Program-made: the position numbers and the translations under genes
From: Rhodoferax sp.
Lineage (GTDB): Bacteria; Pseudomonadota; Gammaproteobacteria; Burkholderiales; Burkholderiaceae_C
Direction of reading: 5' to 3'
Assembly: GCF_023700745.1 (NCBI RefSeq)
Contig: NZ_JAMPYG010000003.1
Span: 62,001-126,000 of the forward strand
DNA: 64,000 nt
Shown here: one piece after another, positions 7,062 to 16,465 of the stretch
Layout of the letters: each line of letters starts with the position of its first letter
How positions within the stretch are numbered: position 1 is the stretch's first letter
The notes under the pieces: model-generated
What the model saw: only the letters and a program-made list of their open reading frames with translations
Databases searched by the model: none
What the model was told of the DNA's origin: nothing

Positions 7062-8471
7062 CTACGTCAGCATGGGGGTAGCGGGCAGTTTGATGGTGAA
7101 TGTTGTGACCGCACCAGCAGAAGTTGCCGCGATGGTGCCCCCATGCCCCAGGATGATGGACTTGGCAATGGCCAGGCCCAAGCCCGTGCCGTCACCGTGT
7201 TGGCGTGCCGGGTCAACCCGGAAGAAGCGGTCAAAAATGCGCTCCAGAAATTCGGGCGCAATGGTGTCGCCCACATTTTCCACCATCACCGTTAGCGCGT
7301 CGGAGGCCTGGCCCAACGTCACCCGGACACAGCTGTCCGGGTTGGCGTGGCGTATGGCATTGGACAGCAGGTTGCCCAGCGCCCGGCGCAGCATCAGACG
7401 ATCGGCCAGCACCGACACAGCGCCCGTGGCGCTCAGACTGAGCTGCAAATTTTTCTCGTCGGCCACGGCTTCGTAATAATCAAACAAGGCACGCACTTCC
7501 TTGGCCAGGTCAACGGTCTCCCGGCTCGGCACCACCAGACCATTCTCGGCCTTGGCCAGCAGCAACATGTCAGAAATCATGCGCGCCATGCGATCCAGTT
7601 CTTCCGCATTTGATTCGAGCACACTGCAGTATTCGGCGACATCACGCGGGCGCGACAAGACCACCTGGGTTTGCGTCATCAGATTGCTCACCGGGGTGCG
7701 CAGCTCGTGCGCGATGTCGCTTGAAAAATCAGACAGGCGCGTGAAGGCTTCATCGAGTCGCGCCAGCATGTCATTGAGCGACTGCGCCAACTCAGCCAAC
7801 TCCACCGGCATATGCTGCACTGGCAGACGATGACTGAGTTGCTGCGCCGTCACCACCTGGGCCTGCTCGCGCATCGTGCGCAAGGGCATCAGCCCCCGGC
7901 GCACCGCAGCCCAGCCCAGCACACCAGTCACCGCGACGGCCGCTGCCACAAACAACCACAGTGTTTTAAGGAACGCGCTCAAGTAAGCCGTGTGCTGCGC
8001 AATGTCAGTTGCCACCGCAACGTACACATTGACCGCAAGGCCGTTGCGGTCCAGCATGGCCGTCGGAATTTGCGCCGCCAACCCACGGTACGTCTGGCTG
8101 CCCTGCTCCCATAAGTCGGGCCGACCATGTGCCAGCCTGGCCAGGGAGACCACCACTTCGGGACTGAAGTTGGCGTTGCCAGTCGCAAAAACAACCGAAT
8201 GATCCGCATCAATCACCATCACTTCCAGCCCTGGATGACCCACCAATGACTGTGCCAATTGGTGCGTGAACTGCGTTAAGCCCTCGTGTGAAGTCACGGT
8301 ATGGAGGGCCTGCCGGGTCAACTCCATCTTGCCGGAGAGCACCTCCATGTCAAGGTCTTCAAAGTGTTGCTCAACCGAGGCGGCGATGACAAAACCAAGC
8401 ACCAGCAGCACCGACGATGCCGCTGAGACAAACATCAGCGTCAAGCGCTGCGTCAAGGAGATCCGGTTCAT
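7062..8471 (-). CDS. copS: Heavy-metal sensor histidine kinase
   Basis: 469 residues from ATG 8471, whose start overlaps the copR stop as ATGA (translational coupling). An N-terminal membrane segment is followed by a periplasmic sensor (about residues 35-165), a second membrane segment, a HAMP domain, the H-box [15 protein letters not shown] and the ATPase boxes ([36 protein letters not shown]). This is the CusS/CopS subfamily that senses periplasmic Cu(I)/Ag(I). An upstream in-frame TTG at 8480 is less likely as the start. Confidence 0.93.
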   Translation of the reverse strand: MNRISLTQRLTLMFVSAASSVLLVLGFVIAASVEQHFEDLDMEVLSGKMELTRQALHTVTSHEGLTQFTHQLAQSLVGHPGLEVMVIDADHSVVFATGNANFSPEVVVSLARLAHGRPDLWEQGSQTYRGLAAQIPTAMLDRNGLAVNVYVAVATDIAQHTAYLSAFLKTLWLFVAAAVAVTGVLGWAAVRRGLMPLRTMREQAQVVTAQQLSHRLPVQHMPVELAELAQSLNDMLARLDEAFTRLSDFSSDIAHELRTPVSNLMTQTQVVLSRPRDVAEYCSVLESNAEELDRMARMISDMLLLAKAENGLVVPSRETVDLAKEVRALFDYYEAVADEKNLQLSLSATGAVSVLADRLMLRRALGNLLSNAIRHANPDSCVRVTLGQASDALTVMVENVGDTIAPEFLERIFDRFFRVDPARQHGDGTGLGLAIAKSIILGHGGTIAATSAGAVTTFTIKLPATPMLT

Positions 8472-9154
8472 GTTGCGCAAGTGGGATCCTCCAGCACGTA
8501 GCCCATGCCGCGCACAGTCCGAATCAGTTTGGGCTCGAACATGTCGTCTACCTTGGCGCGCAGCCGGCGCATGGCGACTTCAATAACGTTGGTGTCGGAA
8601 TCAAAGTTCATGTCCCACACCTGCGAGGCAATCAGTGAACGCGGCAGCACCTCGCCCTGGCGCCGCAGCAGCAGCTCCAGCAGGGCAAATTCCTTGGCGG
8701 TCAGGTCGATGCGCTGGCCGGCGCGGCTGACACGCCGGCGCAGCAAGTCCAGCTCCAGATTGGCCGCGCGCAAAAAGGGGTCGGTCGGCGCTTTGCCACC
8801 CCGGCGCAACAGCGTGCGCACGCGTGCCAGCAGCTCGGAAAAGGCAAAGGGTTTGAGCAAATAGTCATCGGCACCCAGTTCCAGTCCCTTGACGCGGTCG
8901 TCCACCGCATCGCGGGCGGTCAAAAACATGACGGGTAGGTCTTTGCCGGAGCGGCGAATGCCGGCCAGCACCCCCCAGCCATCGATGCCGGGCAGCATCA
9001 CATCCAGAATGGCCAGATCGTAGTTTTCAGTCAAGGCAAAATGGAGTCCGTCGACACCATCACGGGCCAGATCGACCATGAACCCGGCCTCGGTCAGACC
9101 TTGTTTCAGGTAGTCACCGGTTTTGAGTTCGTCCTCGACGATGAGGATTTTCAT
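8468..9154 (-). CDS. copR: Copper response regulator, OmpR family
   Basis: 228 residues: a receiver (1-120) with D51 in [16 protein letters not shown] in FLTAR and K in [13 protein letters not shown]. An OmpR/PhoB winged helix follows (about 130-222, [22 protein letters not shown], then RLRAKVDD and [12 protein letters not shown]). It belongs to the CusR/CopR heavy-metal branch. It is the probable reader of the GTAAT-N6-GTCAT boxes in this window, by inference. No such box lies directly upstream of copR itself, which may be transcribed with the ATPase operon. Confidence 0.94.
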   Translation of the reverse strand: MKILIVEDELKTGDYLKQGLTEAGFMVDLARDGVDGLHFALTENYDLAILDVMLPGIDGWGVLAGIRRSGKDLPVMFLTARDAVDDRVKGLELGADDYLLKPFAFSELLARVRTLLRRGGKAPTDPFLRAANLELDLLRRRVSRAGQRIDLTAKEFALLELLLRRQGEVLPRSLIASQVWDMNFDSDTNVIEVAMRRLRAKVDDMFEPKLIRTVRGMGYVLEDPTCAT

Positions 9155-9178
9155 GACAGTTTTTCTTTCTGGATCAAG

Positions 9179-9218
9179 CTTTGCTTATTCTGCCCGGATG
9201 CAGGCCAAATAAGCAAAG
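9179..9218. promoter_or_regulatory. Inverted repeat between the copper ATPase gene and copR
   Basis: CTTTGCTTATT (9179-9189) and AATAAGCAAAG (9208-9218), 11 perfect pairs around an 18-base loop, 25 bp upstream of copR. Neither side has a T-tract typical of a terminator. It could be an operator, an attenuator that lowers read-through into copRS, or an mRNA processing site. Confidence 0.45.
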
Positions 9219-9265
9219 AGGGAAAAAATAAGCGGCGGCAGGATCAGCATTTTCAGCACGGCCAT

Positions 9266-11578
9266 TCAGCGCAGCCGCAGCGCGTTGCCAATCACCGAAG
9301 CTGAGCTGAAACTCATAGCCAGCGCCGCAATCAACGGGGACAGCAGCCAGCCCGTGAGCGGGTACAACACGCCGGCGGCAATCGGAATCCCCAGAGCGTT
9401 GTACAAAAAGGCAAAGACCAGGTTTTGCTTCATGTTCCTGACCGTCGCGTGCGACAGCAGGATCGCCGCGCTGATGCCACGCAAATCACCCTTGATCAGC
9501 GTCACCTGGGCGCTGTTCATGGCCACATCGGTGCCGGTACCCATGGCAATACCGACATTGGCTTTGGCCAGCGCCGGGGCATCGTTGATGCCATCGCCTG
9601 CCATGGCGACAACGCGACCCTCATTTTGCAGCCGCGTGACCAGCGCCAGTTTGTCGGCGGGTTTGACTTCACCGCGCACTTCGTTAATGCCCAATTGCTT
9701 CGCCACCGCTTTGGCGGTGGTCAGGCCATCGCCGGTTGCCATGATGATGCGCATGCCGGCTTTTTTGAGTGCCGCCAACGCCTCCGGCGTGCTCGCTTTG
9801 ACCGGATCAGAAACGGTCACCAGTCCCAGCAGTTGCCCTGCGCTTGCCAGATACATCACGCTGGCACCTTCGGCGCGCAAGGCTTCTGCCCTGGCGACCA
9901 ACGGGGCCAACACGACGCCTTCTTGTTGCATCAACGTGGTGTTGCCCAGTGCCAGCGGCATACCGCCAATGTGACCGCGCACGCCGATGCCTGAACCCGA
10001 CTCGAAAGCTTCGGCTTTTTCCAGGGTCAGCCCGCGTTCCCGGGCGGCACGCACCAGAGCCTCGGCCAGCGGGTGTTCGCTGCCCTGGTCCAGGCTGGCA
10101 GCCAGGCGCAGCACCTCGTCGGCATCGCCGCCGGGCGCAGGAACGGCGCAGTTAAAGGCTGGTTTGCCTTCCGTCAGCGTGCCGGTCTTGTCCACAATCA
10201 GCGTGTCCACCTTGCGCAGATTCTCAATCGCGGCGGCATCGCGAAACAGCACCCCTTGCGCGGCGCCCTTGCCGGTGGCCACCATGATCGACATGGGTGT
10301 CGCCAGCCCAAGGGCGCAGGGGCAGGCAATGATCAGCACCGCCACGGCATTGATCAGGCCAAAAACCCAGGAGGGCTCCGGACCCCACCAACCCCAGGCG
10401 AAAAAGGTCAGCACCGCGATGGCCACCACGGTGACGACAAAGTAGCCTGCCACCACGTCGGCCATGCGCTGCATGGGCGCGCGGGAGCGCTGCGCCTGCG
10501 CCACCATTTGCACGATTTGCGACAACATGGTGGCCGCGCCCACGCGCTCCGAGCGCATCACCAGGGCGCCGCTGGTGTTCATGGTGGCCCCAATCACCTT
10601 GTCGCCGACGCGCTTGGTCACAGGCATCGGCTCACCCGTGAGCATGGACTCGTCCACGGCACTGCTGCCTTCGATGACCTCGCCGTCCACCGGCACCTTT
10701 TCACCCGGGCGCACGCGCAAACTGTCGCCCACATGCACACTGGACAAGGGCACATCCTCTTCGCCGCCGTCGGCGCGGATGCGCCGGGCGGTCTTGGGTG
10801 CTAGACCCAGCAAGGATTTGATCGCAGCCGAGGTTTGCGAGCGCGCCTTGAGTTCAAGCATCTGGCCCATCAGGGTCAGTGAAATGATCACGGCCGCCGC
10901 CTCGAAGTACACCGCGACGCGCCCCATCGAGATAAAAGAGTCCGGAAAGACCTGGGGTGCCAGCGCCGCCACCACGCTGTAGCCATAGGCGGCACCCGTG
11001 CCCAGCCCAATCAGGGTCCACATGTTGGGGCTGCGGTTCAGCACCGACTGCCAGCCACGCACAAAAAACGGCCACCCCGCCCATAACACGATGGGGCTTG
11101 CCAACACCAGTTCCAGCCAACTCTGTTGCGTCACGCTCAGCCATGACTGGCGGTGGCCAGCCATGGCCAGGACAAAAACCACCACGGTCAACGGAAGTGA
11201 GTACCAAAAACGGCGCTGGAAATCGCGCAATTCCGTGTTGTCGTCCTCATCCAGCGTCGGCAACACCGACTCCAGCGCCATGCCACATTTCGGACAATTC
11301 CCCGGGTGATTCTGCCGCACTTCGGGGTGCATCGGGCAGGTGTACACGGTGCCGGACGTACTGGCCAGCTGCGCTTCGGGCGCTACCGCAGGGGCTGCAG
11401 GAACCGCAGGCGCTGCAAGGGCCAGGTATTGCCCCGGATTGGCAGCAAATTTGTGCTGGCAGTTGGCACTGCAAAAATAATACGTTCGACCCTCATGCTG
11501 CAGCGTGTGTCCGGACGATTCGGTAACAGTCATGCCGCACACCGGATCAGTCAATGGCAGGGGCGTGGTGTGGTTCAT
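9266..11578 (-). CDS. copF: Copper-exporting P-type ATPase with YHS and HMBD domains (CopF/CopA type)
   Basis: About 770 residues from ATG 11578. The order is a YHS-type domain (DPVCGMTV, then [12 protein letters not shown]), a heavy-metal-binding HMBD ([22 protein letters not shown], split CPMH and CPKCGM), an eight-helix P1B core with the CPC ion motif ([13 protein letters not shown]), the phosphorylation site DKTGTLTEG, the HP motif SEHPLAEA and the hinge [11 protein letters not shown]. It pumps Cu(I) from cytoplasm to periplasm. The N-terminus lacks CXXC HMA domains and instead uses YHS plus HMBD, as in C. metallidurans CopF. It is the fourth gene of the 13084-to-9266 operon. Confidence 0.94.
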   Translation of the reverse strand: MNHTTPLPLTDPVCGMTVTESSGHTLQHEGRTYYFCSANCQHKFAANPGQYLALAAPAVPAAPAVAPEAQLASTSGTVYTCPMHPEVRQNHPGNCPKCGMALESVLPTLDEDDNTELRDFQRRFWYSLPLTVVVFVLAMAGHRQSWLSVTQQSWLELVLASPIVLWAGWPFFVRGWQSVLNRSPNMWTLIGLGTGAAYGYSVVAALAPQVFPDSFISMGRVAVYFEAAAVIISLTLMGQMLELKARSQTSAAIKSLLGLAPKTARRIRADGGEEDVPLSSVHVGDSLRVRPGEKVPVDGEVIEGSSAVDESMLTGEPMPVTKRVGDKVIGATMNTSGALVMRSERVGAATMLSQIVQMVAQAQRSRAPMQRMADVVAGYFVVTVVAIAVLTFFAWGWWGPEPSWVFGLINAVAVLIIACPCALGLATPMSIMVATGKGAAQGVLFRDAAAIENLRKVDTLIVDKTGTLTEGKPAFNCAVPAPGGDADEVLRLAASLDQGSEHPLAEALVRAARERGLTLEKAEAFESGSGIGVRGHIGGMPLALGNTTLMQQEGVVLAPLVARAEALRAEGASVMYLASAGQLLGLVTVSDPVKASTPEALAALKKAGMRIIMATGDGLTTAKAVAKQLGINEVRGEVKPADKLALVTRLQNEGRVVAMAGDGINDAPALAKANVGIAMGTGTDVAMNSAQVTLIKGDLRGISAAILLSHATVRNMKQNLVFAFLYNALGIPIAAGVLYPLTGWLLSPLIAALAMSFSSASVIGNALRLR

Positions 11579-11591
11579 GGCATGCCCTGGA

Positions 11592-12245
11592 TCAATTCGG
11601 TGCCGCATCCGGACGCGACAAGCTGGGTATAAAACGGGGTGTCACGCTGGCATAACGCGCATACGTCTGGCCAAACAGGGCGCGCATGTCGGCTTCTTCA
11701 GTCCGTGCCAATCGGCCGTACATGACCAGCAGGACAGGGAACATGAGCAGCGTCAGCAGCGTAGGCCATTGCAGCAAGAAACCCAGCAGGATCATCACGA
11801 AAGCCACGTACTGCGGGTGGCGTATGCGCGCATACGGCCCGGTTGTGGCCAGCGTTTTGCTGCGTTGGGCGTGGTACAAAACCCGCCACGCGTTGGACAA
11901 CAAAATGAACCCGAAGGCCAGAAAGATGTAGCTGGCGATGTGCAAAATACCAAAGTGCGGGTCACCTTTTTCACCGAGCAGGGTGGACCACAAGTGTCCC
12001 GAGTCATGGCTCAGGATATCGAGTCCGGGATAGTTGGTTTGCAGCCATCCCGACAGCAGGTAAATGGTGAGGGGGAAACCGTACATCTCCACAAAAAGCG
12101 CCACGATGAAGGCGGAAAACGCCCCGAACGTTCGCCAGTCCCGCGCGGTGGCCGGTTTGAAAAAACTGTAGGCGAACATGATGAAAATGGCCGAGTTCAA
12201 CACCACCAGCACCCACAAGCCATAAGCAGACGGGTCCTGGTTCAT
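11592..12245 (-). CDS. Isoprenylcysteine methyltransferase-like membrane protein
   Basis: 217 residues with five or six membrane helices. The C-terminal half carries the ICMT/PEMT signature [20 protein letters not shown] and the EE motif in [13 protein letters not shown]. Proteins of this type are often found beside copper or cation ATPases, but their substrate is unknown. Prenylated proteins are not expected in this bacterium. The ATG overlaps the upstream DUF2933 stop as ATGA, so the two are coupled. Confidence 0.8.
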   Translation of the reverse strand: MNQDPSAYGLWVLVVLNSAIFIMFAYSFFKPATARDWRTFGAFSAFIVALFVEMYGFPLTIYLLSGWLQTNYPGLDILSHDSGHLWSTLLGEKGDPHFGILHIASYIFLAFGFILLSNAWRVLYHAQRSKTLATTGPYARIRHPQYVAFVMILLGFLLQWPTLLTLLMFPVLLVMYGRLARTEEADMRALFGQTYARYASVTPRFIPSLSRPDAAPN

Positions 12246-12523
12246 GGCGGCTCTCCTGGCTTGGCTGGCGGTGTTGGCGCTGCGCCATCACCCGGCGGGT
12301 GCTTATGTCCATCATGACCGTGGTGCATGAACAAATGCATCAGGGGGCAAGCGGCCAGCAGCAGATAAGGCAACGCACCCAAGGTGTGCACCAGGTGCTC
12401 GGTCAACAAAAAGTAGCTGGCAACGGCACCCATGACGACCACGCCTATGGCGTAGCGCGAACGCCAAAAACCAGGCTCCCTGGTGGGCTCCACAGGGGTC
12501 GTATTGGTGGAAGGAAATCTCAT
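12242..12523 (-). CDS. DUF2933 small membrane protein with His-rich tail
   Basis: 93 residues: a short cytoplasmic start, two membrane segments (about 24-42 and 46-63) and the family signature CPLMHLFMHHGHDGHKH, followed by a Pro-rich tail. The Met/His cluster at the membrane face is suitable for copper binding. It is the second gene of the copper ATPase operon, between DUF411 and the methyltransferase-like protein. Confidence 0.85.
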   Translation of the reverse strand: MRFPSTNTTPVEPTREPGFWRSRYAIGVVVMGAVASYFLLTEHLVHTLGALPYLLLAACPLMHLFMHHGHDGHKHPPGDGAAPTPPAKPGEPP

Positions 12524-12616
12524 TTTTCAATCGGGCCTGGCAGCCGGTCCATCATCATTTGCATTAAAGTGACGTGTTTGCATGATTAAATTCCTTTAAG
12601 AAATTTTGTAGGTCTG

Positions 12617-13084
12617 TCAGGCATATTTTTGATAGACGGAGGTGCTGCCATCGCGCCGGACCAGAAGCACTTGATAAGGATCTTTGCGGCCTTTGTAGAT
12701 CGGCCCATCCATGCCCGGCGAGCCCACTTTCATGCCCGGCACGGTCAAGCCAATGGCATCCGGTTTCTCCCGCAGCAAACGGTGTATCTCGCGGGCCGGT
12801 ACATGGCCTTCAACCACGTAACCGGCAACGCGGGCGGTGTGGCATGACCCGAGCTGGGTCGAGAGCCCCATTTGTGCCCGCATACCGTTATTGCCAGTTT
12901 CAAAAACCTGCACCGAAAACCCGGCCTTTTTCATCACGGCGATCCAGTCTTTGCAGCAGCCGCAACTGGGGTCTTTCCAGACCTCCATTTTTATGCCTTG
13001 CGGCGCGGCTGCCATGGCTGCGAGTGGCAGCATGAGGGCGCCCATGAGCCAAAAGCGGCGGGTTGTGGTGGTGACCGTATCCAT
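12617..13084 (-). CDS. copG: DUF411 periplasmic copper protein (CopG type)
   Basis: 155 residues with a signal peptide that includes paired arginines (TTTRRFWLMG, cleavage near AMAAAP). A DUF411 thioredoxin-like domain follows, with the DPSCGCCKDW motif (Cys pair) and later HTARVAGYVVEGHVPA. DUF411 proteins such as CopG bind copper through the CxCC cysteines. It is the first gene of the leftward operon. A candidate CopR box lies 65 bp upstream. Confidence 0.88.
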   Translation of the reverse strand: MDTVTTTTRRFWLMGALMLPLAAMAAAPQGIKMEVWKDPSCGCCKDWIAVMKKAGFSVQVFETGNNGMRAQMGLSTQLGSCHTARVAGYVVEGHVPAREIHRLLREKPDAIGLTVPGMKVGSPGMDGPIYKGRKDPYQVLLVRRDGSTSVYQKYA

Positions 13085-13148
13085 TTTTGAATCCTAGCTA
13101 ATTGCTGTGAAGGTGTATGAAGTGTCGAGCCAGGTCGTCGTCCATGAC

Positions 13149-13164
13149 ATGACGGCCACATTAC
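13149..13164 (-). promoter_or_regulatory. Candidate CopR box of the DUF411/ATPase operon
   Basis: Read on the minus strand: GTAAT-gtggcc-GTCAT, 65 bp upstream of the DUF411 start. A further TGACA lies on its upstream side. The surrounding 65 bp (13117-13185) resemble 15067-15130, where a similar box is now orphaned. Confidence 0.6.
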
Positions 13165-13269
13165 TTTCTTGTCATTTGGTGCGAGAACGTGGACGCGGCC
13201 AGGCTTTGCGGTTCGCCACATGGGGCATTCCCAAGGGGCGCCAGGTGCCATATGTCGCGTTGACATGGT

Positions 13270-13485
13270 GGGGTGCATGTCGGGATGCAGTTCATTGCAC
13301 ATCACATCTTGCTTTCCGACCGGATAGGTGCCAGATCGGATGGCCTCGGCCAGTTCTGACGCAACCTGCGCGCGCGTCTTGGCGGCGCGGACTCCTGTTG
13401 CAGGGAATTGCGCAGGATAGAGATCGCGCATGTTGCGTCCCTGATCGCCCACAACAGGCGTCGTGCCTGTACGAGTGTCCAAAAA
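13270..13485 (-). pseudogene. DUF4148 protein remnant
   Basis: The minus-strand frame reads VVGDQGRNMRDLYPAQFP, then KTRAQVASELAEAIRSGTYP and NELHPDMHP. These are the tandem motifs of Burkholderiales DUF4148 periplasmic proteins (KTRAQVxAELxEAxRTG...NELYPxxYP). There is no start codon with a signal peptide: the upstream frame runs through the porin terminator and into the porin gene. The C-terminal side dissolves into the DUF411 promoter. It is a decayed fragment. Confidence 0.6.
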
Positions 13486-13517
13486 AAACCCTGCACCGGC
13501 GGACAGCCTGGCAGGGT
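13481..13517 (-). terminator. Rho-independent terminator of the porin gene
   Basis: On the minus strand ACCCTGC (13517-13511) and GCAGGGT (13494-13488) form the stem, followed by eight T. It lies about 35 bp beyond the porin stop at 13550 and inside the upstream part of the DUF4148 remnant. Confidence 0.8.
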
Positions 13518-13549
13518 CTAAAACGCTTAACCTTGGAGCCAGCGGAAAA

Positions 13550-14590
13550 TCAGAACAGGTGAACAACACCCGCAATAAGCCTGTTTGCCACATCGGTGCT
13601 GATCGCGCCAACGACACCCTTTTCGATCGATGTCCGGTCATAGGATGTGTACAGGTAAGTACGTTTGGACAGGTCGTAAGTGGCGAGCAAGTTGTACCCA
13701 CTGCCATTCAAATCGAAGCCTGCAGCGCTGGTGTTGGAATCAGCGTAGCCAAAATAGACTTTGACGGCAGAACCCACCGGCACAGTGACACCCAGGTTGT
13801 ATTCCTTGTCATCGCGACCGGTATCGTTGGACACTTTTTGGTAACCGGCATTGACCCTGGCCATACCAAAGTCATAGGTGCCGCCAATCATGTTGTATTT
13901 GTTTTTGTCTTGAGGTGCGCCAACCGTATTTTGAGCCAGTTTTTCCTCATGGTAGCCATAGCCCAGCAAAACTGGACCCGCTTTGTAGATCACATTCAAG
14001 CTGTAGGTGTTGGTTGCACTGCCGCCAAGGTTACCGGGTGCTTGATCATTTTCACCCAGCCCAGCTAAAGCCGAAACGGAGACCCCGCTGAACTCGGGCG
14101 AGGTATACCGAATTGAATTGCTGATATAGGTAATGCCTTGTTTGATACCAAGCCCATATACTTTTTCAGAGGGCGAAGTGTTGCCGTTGTTGATGCTTTC
14201 AACTACCCCAAACAAATCGTAATAAGGCGTGTATTGACGACCCAAAATCACGTTTCCGAAGCCGCCCGACAGGCCAACGGATGCCGTGCGTGCAAATAGG
14301 CCGGCTGTGGCACCTGCACCGCTGTCAAGGTCAAAGGCGGACATGAGGTTGAAATTGGCCTTCAACCCGCCGCCCAGGTCTTCCGTGCCCTTCAAGCCCC
14401 AGTAAGTGGTTCTGAAAGTCGAAGAGTTCACCACGGTTTTTGATTGGGATGCCACAGGTGCGGCGCCAGTCGTCTCAGTGGTGGTGCGACCAAAGCCAGC
14501 GTCAAGACGACCATACAAGGTCACCGACGATTGAGCCATGGCAGTGCCAGACGCGGCCAGGACGGCCAAAGTAAGGAGAGATTTTTTCAT
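13550..14590 (-). CDS. Trimeric porin, Omp32/OmpC-like betaproteobacterial family
   Basis: 346 residues from ATG 14590, which gives a proper signal peptide (MKKSLLTLAVLAASGTAMAQ). The mature start SSVTLYGRLDAGFG and the C-terminal ...VANRLIAGVVHLF (terminal Phe) are typical of beta-barrel porins. The FGRTTTE, GTEDLGGGLKANFNLMSAFDLDSG and VGLSGGFGNVILGRQYTPYYD segments match the Gram-neg_porin family. The promoter resembles those of copK, so copper-responsive expression is expected. That is unusual for a general porin, though a role in reduced permeability or copper passage is only inference. Confidence 0.92.
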   Translation of the reverse strand: MKKSLLTLAVLAASGTAMAQSSVTLYGRLDAGFGRTTTETTGAAPVASQSKTVVNSSTFRTTYWGLKGTEDLGGGLKANFNLMSAFDLDSGAGATAGLFARTASVGLSGGFGNVILGRQYTPYYDLFGVVESINNGNTSPSEKVYGLGIKQGITYISNSIRYTSPEFSGVSVSALAGLGENDQAPGNLGGSATNTYSLNVIYKAGPVLLGYGYHEEKLAQNTVGAPQDKNKYNMIGGTYDFGMARVNAGYQKVSNDTGRDDKEYNLGVTVPVGSAVKVYFGYADSNTSAAGFDLNGSGYNLLATYDLSKRTYLYTSYDRTSIEKGVVGAISTDVANRLIAGVVHLF

Positions 14591-14639
14591 TTCAATGTTT
14601 CTGTAGGTTATAGAGAAGGGGTTCATTCACCGAATTGAC

Positions 14640-14770
14640 TTCTAATCAGCTTGGAGATCGGTGACGCAACTGGCAACAGCGACATCACTGAGGACAATGT
14701 AGAAATCAAAGCTTGACAAACGCATGACCGGAAAATTACAAGAAAGTCTGCATTTCGACAGCTTTAACAG
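14640..14770 (-). promoter_or_regulatory. copK-type promoter module of the porin
   Basis: On the minus strand this stretch aligns with the copK3 promoter (19310-19425). Shared elements are the GTAAT-tttccg-GTCAT box (14724-14739), CTACATT, the half-dyad TTGCGTCAC and the flanking GATCTCCAAGCT-like end. A 7-bp insertion breaks the dyad (GTGATG...TTGCGTCAC). The box ends 134 bp before the porin start. Confidence 0.6.
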
Positions 14771-14793
14771 GCTGCTGAAATACCTTCCAGAAT

Positions 14794-15065
14794 GGGCTGA
14801 CAGACGCCTGCTTTTCGAGACCTGGAGCGCGCTCCCCGAGGCTGCACTCGCCTCGCTCCGGAGCGTCGTGCCTCTCTGGCCCAAACAAGGGGAAAGCCAC
14901 ACGCAGAGTTTTCGGATCGGATCAGACGAGTTGATTCAGGTCTTGCTACCCATGACCATCGAAAATGGCCGCCTGATTGGTTATGTTGAAGGGATTAGCC
15001 GAATATCGGAAAAGGAGATCGAGGCGAGACGACGATCAATACGGCATGTGGCACTGGCAGCAAGT
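14794..15065 (+). pseudogene. Duplicated fragment of the HD-GYP gene (sensor region only)
   Basis: 272 bp nearly identical to 5232-5503, with only a handful of substitutions seen by eye. It encodes the periplasmic sensor part of the HD-GYP protein (about residues 93-183), from ADRRLLFETW to RSIRHVALAAS. Both ends are abrupt. The left side joins the porin/copK-type promoter module and the right side joins an orphan copper promoter at 15066. No HD or GYP residues are present, so it cannot be an enzyme. Confidence 0.85.
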
Positions 15066-15095
15066 GAAGTGTGCGACCGGGGTGTCGACTGCGAC

Positions 15096-15111
15096 ATGAT
15101 CGCTACATTAC
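15096..15111 (-). promoter_or_regulatory. Orphan CopR-like box
   Basis: Read leftward: GTAAT-gtagcg-ATCAT, within a 65-bp stretch similar to the DUF411 promoter. In that promoter the gene begins 65 bp downstream, but here that position is occupied by the HD-GYP fragment. It is probably the promoter of a gene lost in a rearrangement. Confidence 0.4.
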
Positions 15112-15268
15112 TTTTTGTCACTTGATTTCGACCGAACCAATGGACTCGATCTTTTCATAGCGCCGTCGCGGTGAGGACAGGTGTGGCTCGCGCTACTTTG
15201 AAACGTTCGACGGCTACGTTTACAGATCAATTTCGGCGTTTGCCGCACTTTTAAAAGATGACAGTTTT

Positions 15269-15284
15269 GTAATTTACGAGACAT
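15269..15284 (+). promoter_or_regulatory. Candidate CopR box of the TolC / multicopper oxidase operon
   Basis: GTAAT-ttacga-GACAT, ending 66 bp before the GTG start at 15350 and preceded by ATGACAGTTTT. It matches the spacing of the DUF411 operon box (65 bp). Confidence 0.55.
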
Positions 15285-15349
15285 CCGGCTGATACCGATA
15301 CACCGGCACAATAAAACTTGTTTGATCTAAATCAAAAGGAAGTTAAATA

Positions 15350-16456
15350 GTGCCTCTCAAACTTAAACCAAAACCCGTGTGGCCGGTCATTTTATTTGGC
15401 CTCGTGTCGATCCCATTGGCATGGTCTGCCCAAACCATCCCGCCCGGCGCAGAGGAAGACTGGCGAAAGGCAAACGAGGCAGTTGGACAGCTCAAACGAG
15501 GTCATGCGGACGCGCTCAAATGGGAGCAGGCAAACGTGTCGCCCCCAGTAATCCAAAGCCAGGTGCCAGTCGGACTGAAACTGCTGACGATTGAAGATGT
15601 GACTCGTCAGGCTTGGCGGGCTCACCGCGATATGGTTCATCCGTTGTCCCGCCTCGGCACGGCCAATGTGACATTGATGGCAACAGGTCGCTGGACGGAA
15701 ATTGATCCCCGTCTGCAGCGCCGGGTGGATGGCATGGACGAGATGCTGGAAGTGGCCGCGCAAGCGCGCAAAGCATGGTTGCAAGCGGTTGCCTCACGCC
15801 AGGCGCTGACGCAGTACCGCGCAGCTTTGGACGCGGCCGAAGCTGCGAGCGAGTTGGGTCGGCGTATGGTGAACGTGGGCAATTGGAGCAAACTGAAGCA
15901 AACCCAGGTGCAACTGGTGCAATCAGCTGCCCAAATGAACTTGTTGCGCGCGCAGTACGCGGCAGACCAGGCGCAGGCCAGCTTAATCAAGACTCTTGGT
16001 TTAAGAGGTCAATATACCCACGTGACGCTACCCGATGCGCTGCCCGATGTACCCCGACAGCTTGTCCCCATCGGGGAATGGCAGCAACAAGCATTGGCCA
16101 TACAGGCCCAACTGCCAGATGTTGAAAGTATGCGCTATCAAGCCAATTTCGACCTGGCGCTGGCGGCTTATCAAACCAGCCACGCGCTGGTCAAGGGCAC
16201 GCGGGATGAGGTGCTCAAGGTGCGCGAATTCATCAGCGAAGAAACGGTCCTGCACTACAACGGGATGCTCAGCAGTGTTTGGGATCTGCTGGATGAGTCT
16301 CGCAATCAGTCACAGGCCGTGATTGATGCCATAGCTTCCCAGCGTGACTTCTGGATCGCCGAGACCGACTTGCAATGGGTGCTGCAAGGTGGCGAACCCG
16401 ACAGTTTTGTATCTCTGGGCGGTGGCAGTGAAGCTGCCGCGGCGGCTGCGCACTAA
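15350..16456 (+). CDS. TolC-family outer-membrane channel-like protein
   Basis: 368 residues from a GTG start (ribosome site AAGGAAG upstream). A signal-anchor-like N-terminus (PVWPVILFGLVSIPLAWSAQ) is followed by long amphipathic helices: about 110-220 (AARKAWLQAVASRQALTQYRAALDAAEAA) and 255-345. This is the helical half-barrel of outer-membrane factors. It is shorter than CusC and has a weak second beta part. It opens an operon with multicopper oxidase, cupredoxin and CusF-like genes but no RND pump, so it may serve as a periplasmic partner rather than a full channel. Confidence 0.75.
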   Translation: MPLKLKPKPVWPVILFGLVSIPLAWSAQTIPPGAEEDWRKANEAVGQLKRGHADALKWEQANVSPPVIQSQVPVGLKLLTIEDVTRQAWRAHRDMVHPLSRLGTANVTLMATGRWTEIDPRLQRRVDGMDEMLEVAAQARKAWLQAVASRQALTQYRAALDAAEAASELGRRMVNVGNWSKLKQTQVQLVQSAAQMNLLRAQYAADQAQASLIKTLGLRGQYTHVTLPDALPDVPRQLVPIGEWQQQALAIQAQLPDVESMRYQANFDLALAAYQTSHALVKGTRDEVLKVREFISEETVLHYNGMLSSVWDLLDESRNQSQAVIDAIASQRDFWIAETDLQWVLQGGEPDSFVSLGGGSEAAAAAAH

Positions 16457-16465
16457 CAGGAACGC

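Larger units (their letters stand above)
6580..7074 (+). repeat. Copy 2 of the duplicated copK segment (probably the parental one)
   Basis: It is homologous to 3481-3969. Here the right end runs into the real copS gene (stop codon at 7062-7064). That makes this the original arrangement, with 3481-3969 the derived copy. Confidence 0.8.

Noticed and set aside
12991-13707. A single 238-codon minus-strand gene through the porin 3' end and the DUF411 start
   Set aside because: It overlaps two well-supported genes and a terminator. Only its middle part (DUF4148 remnant) has meaning.
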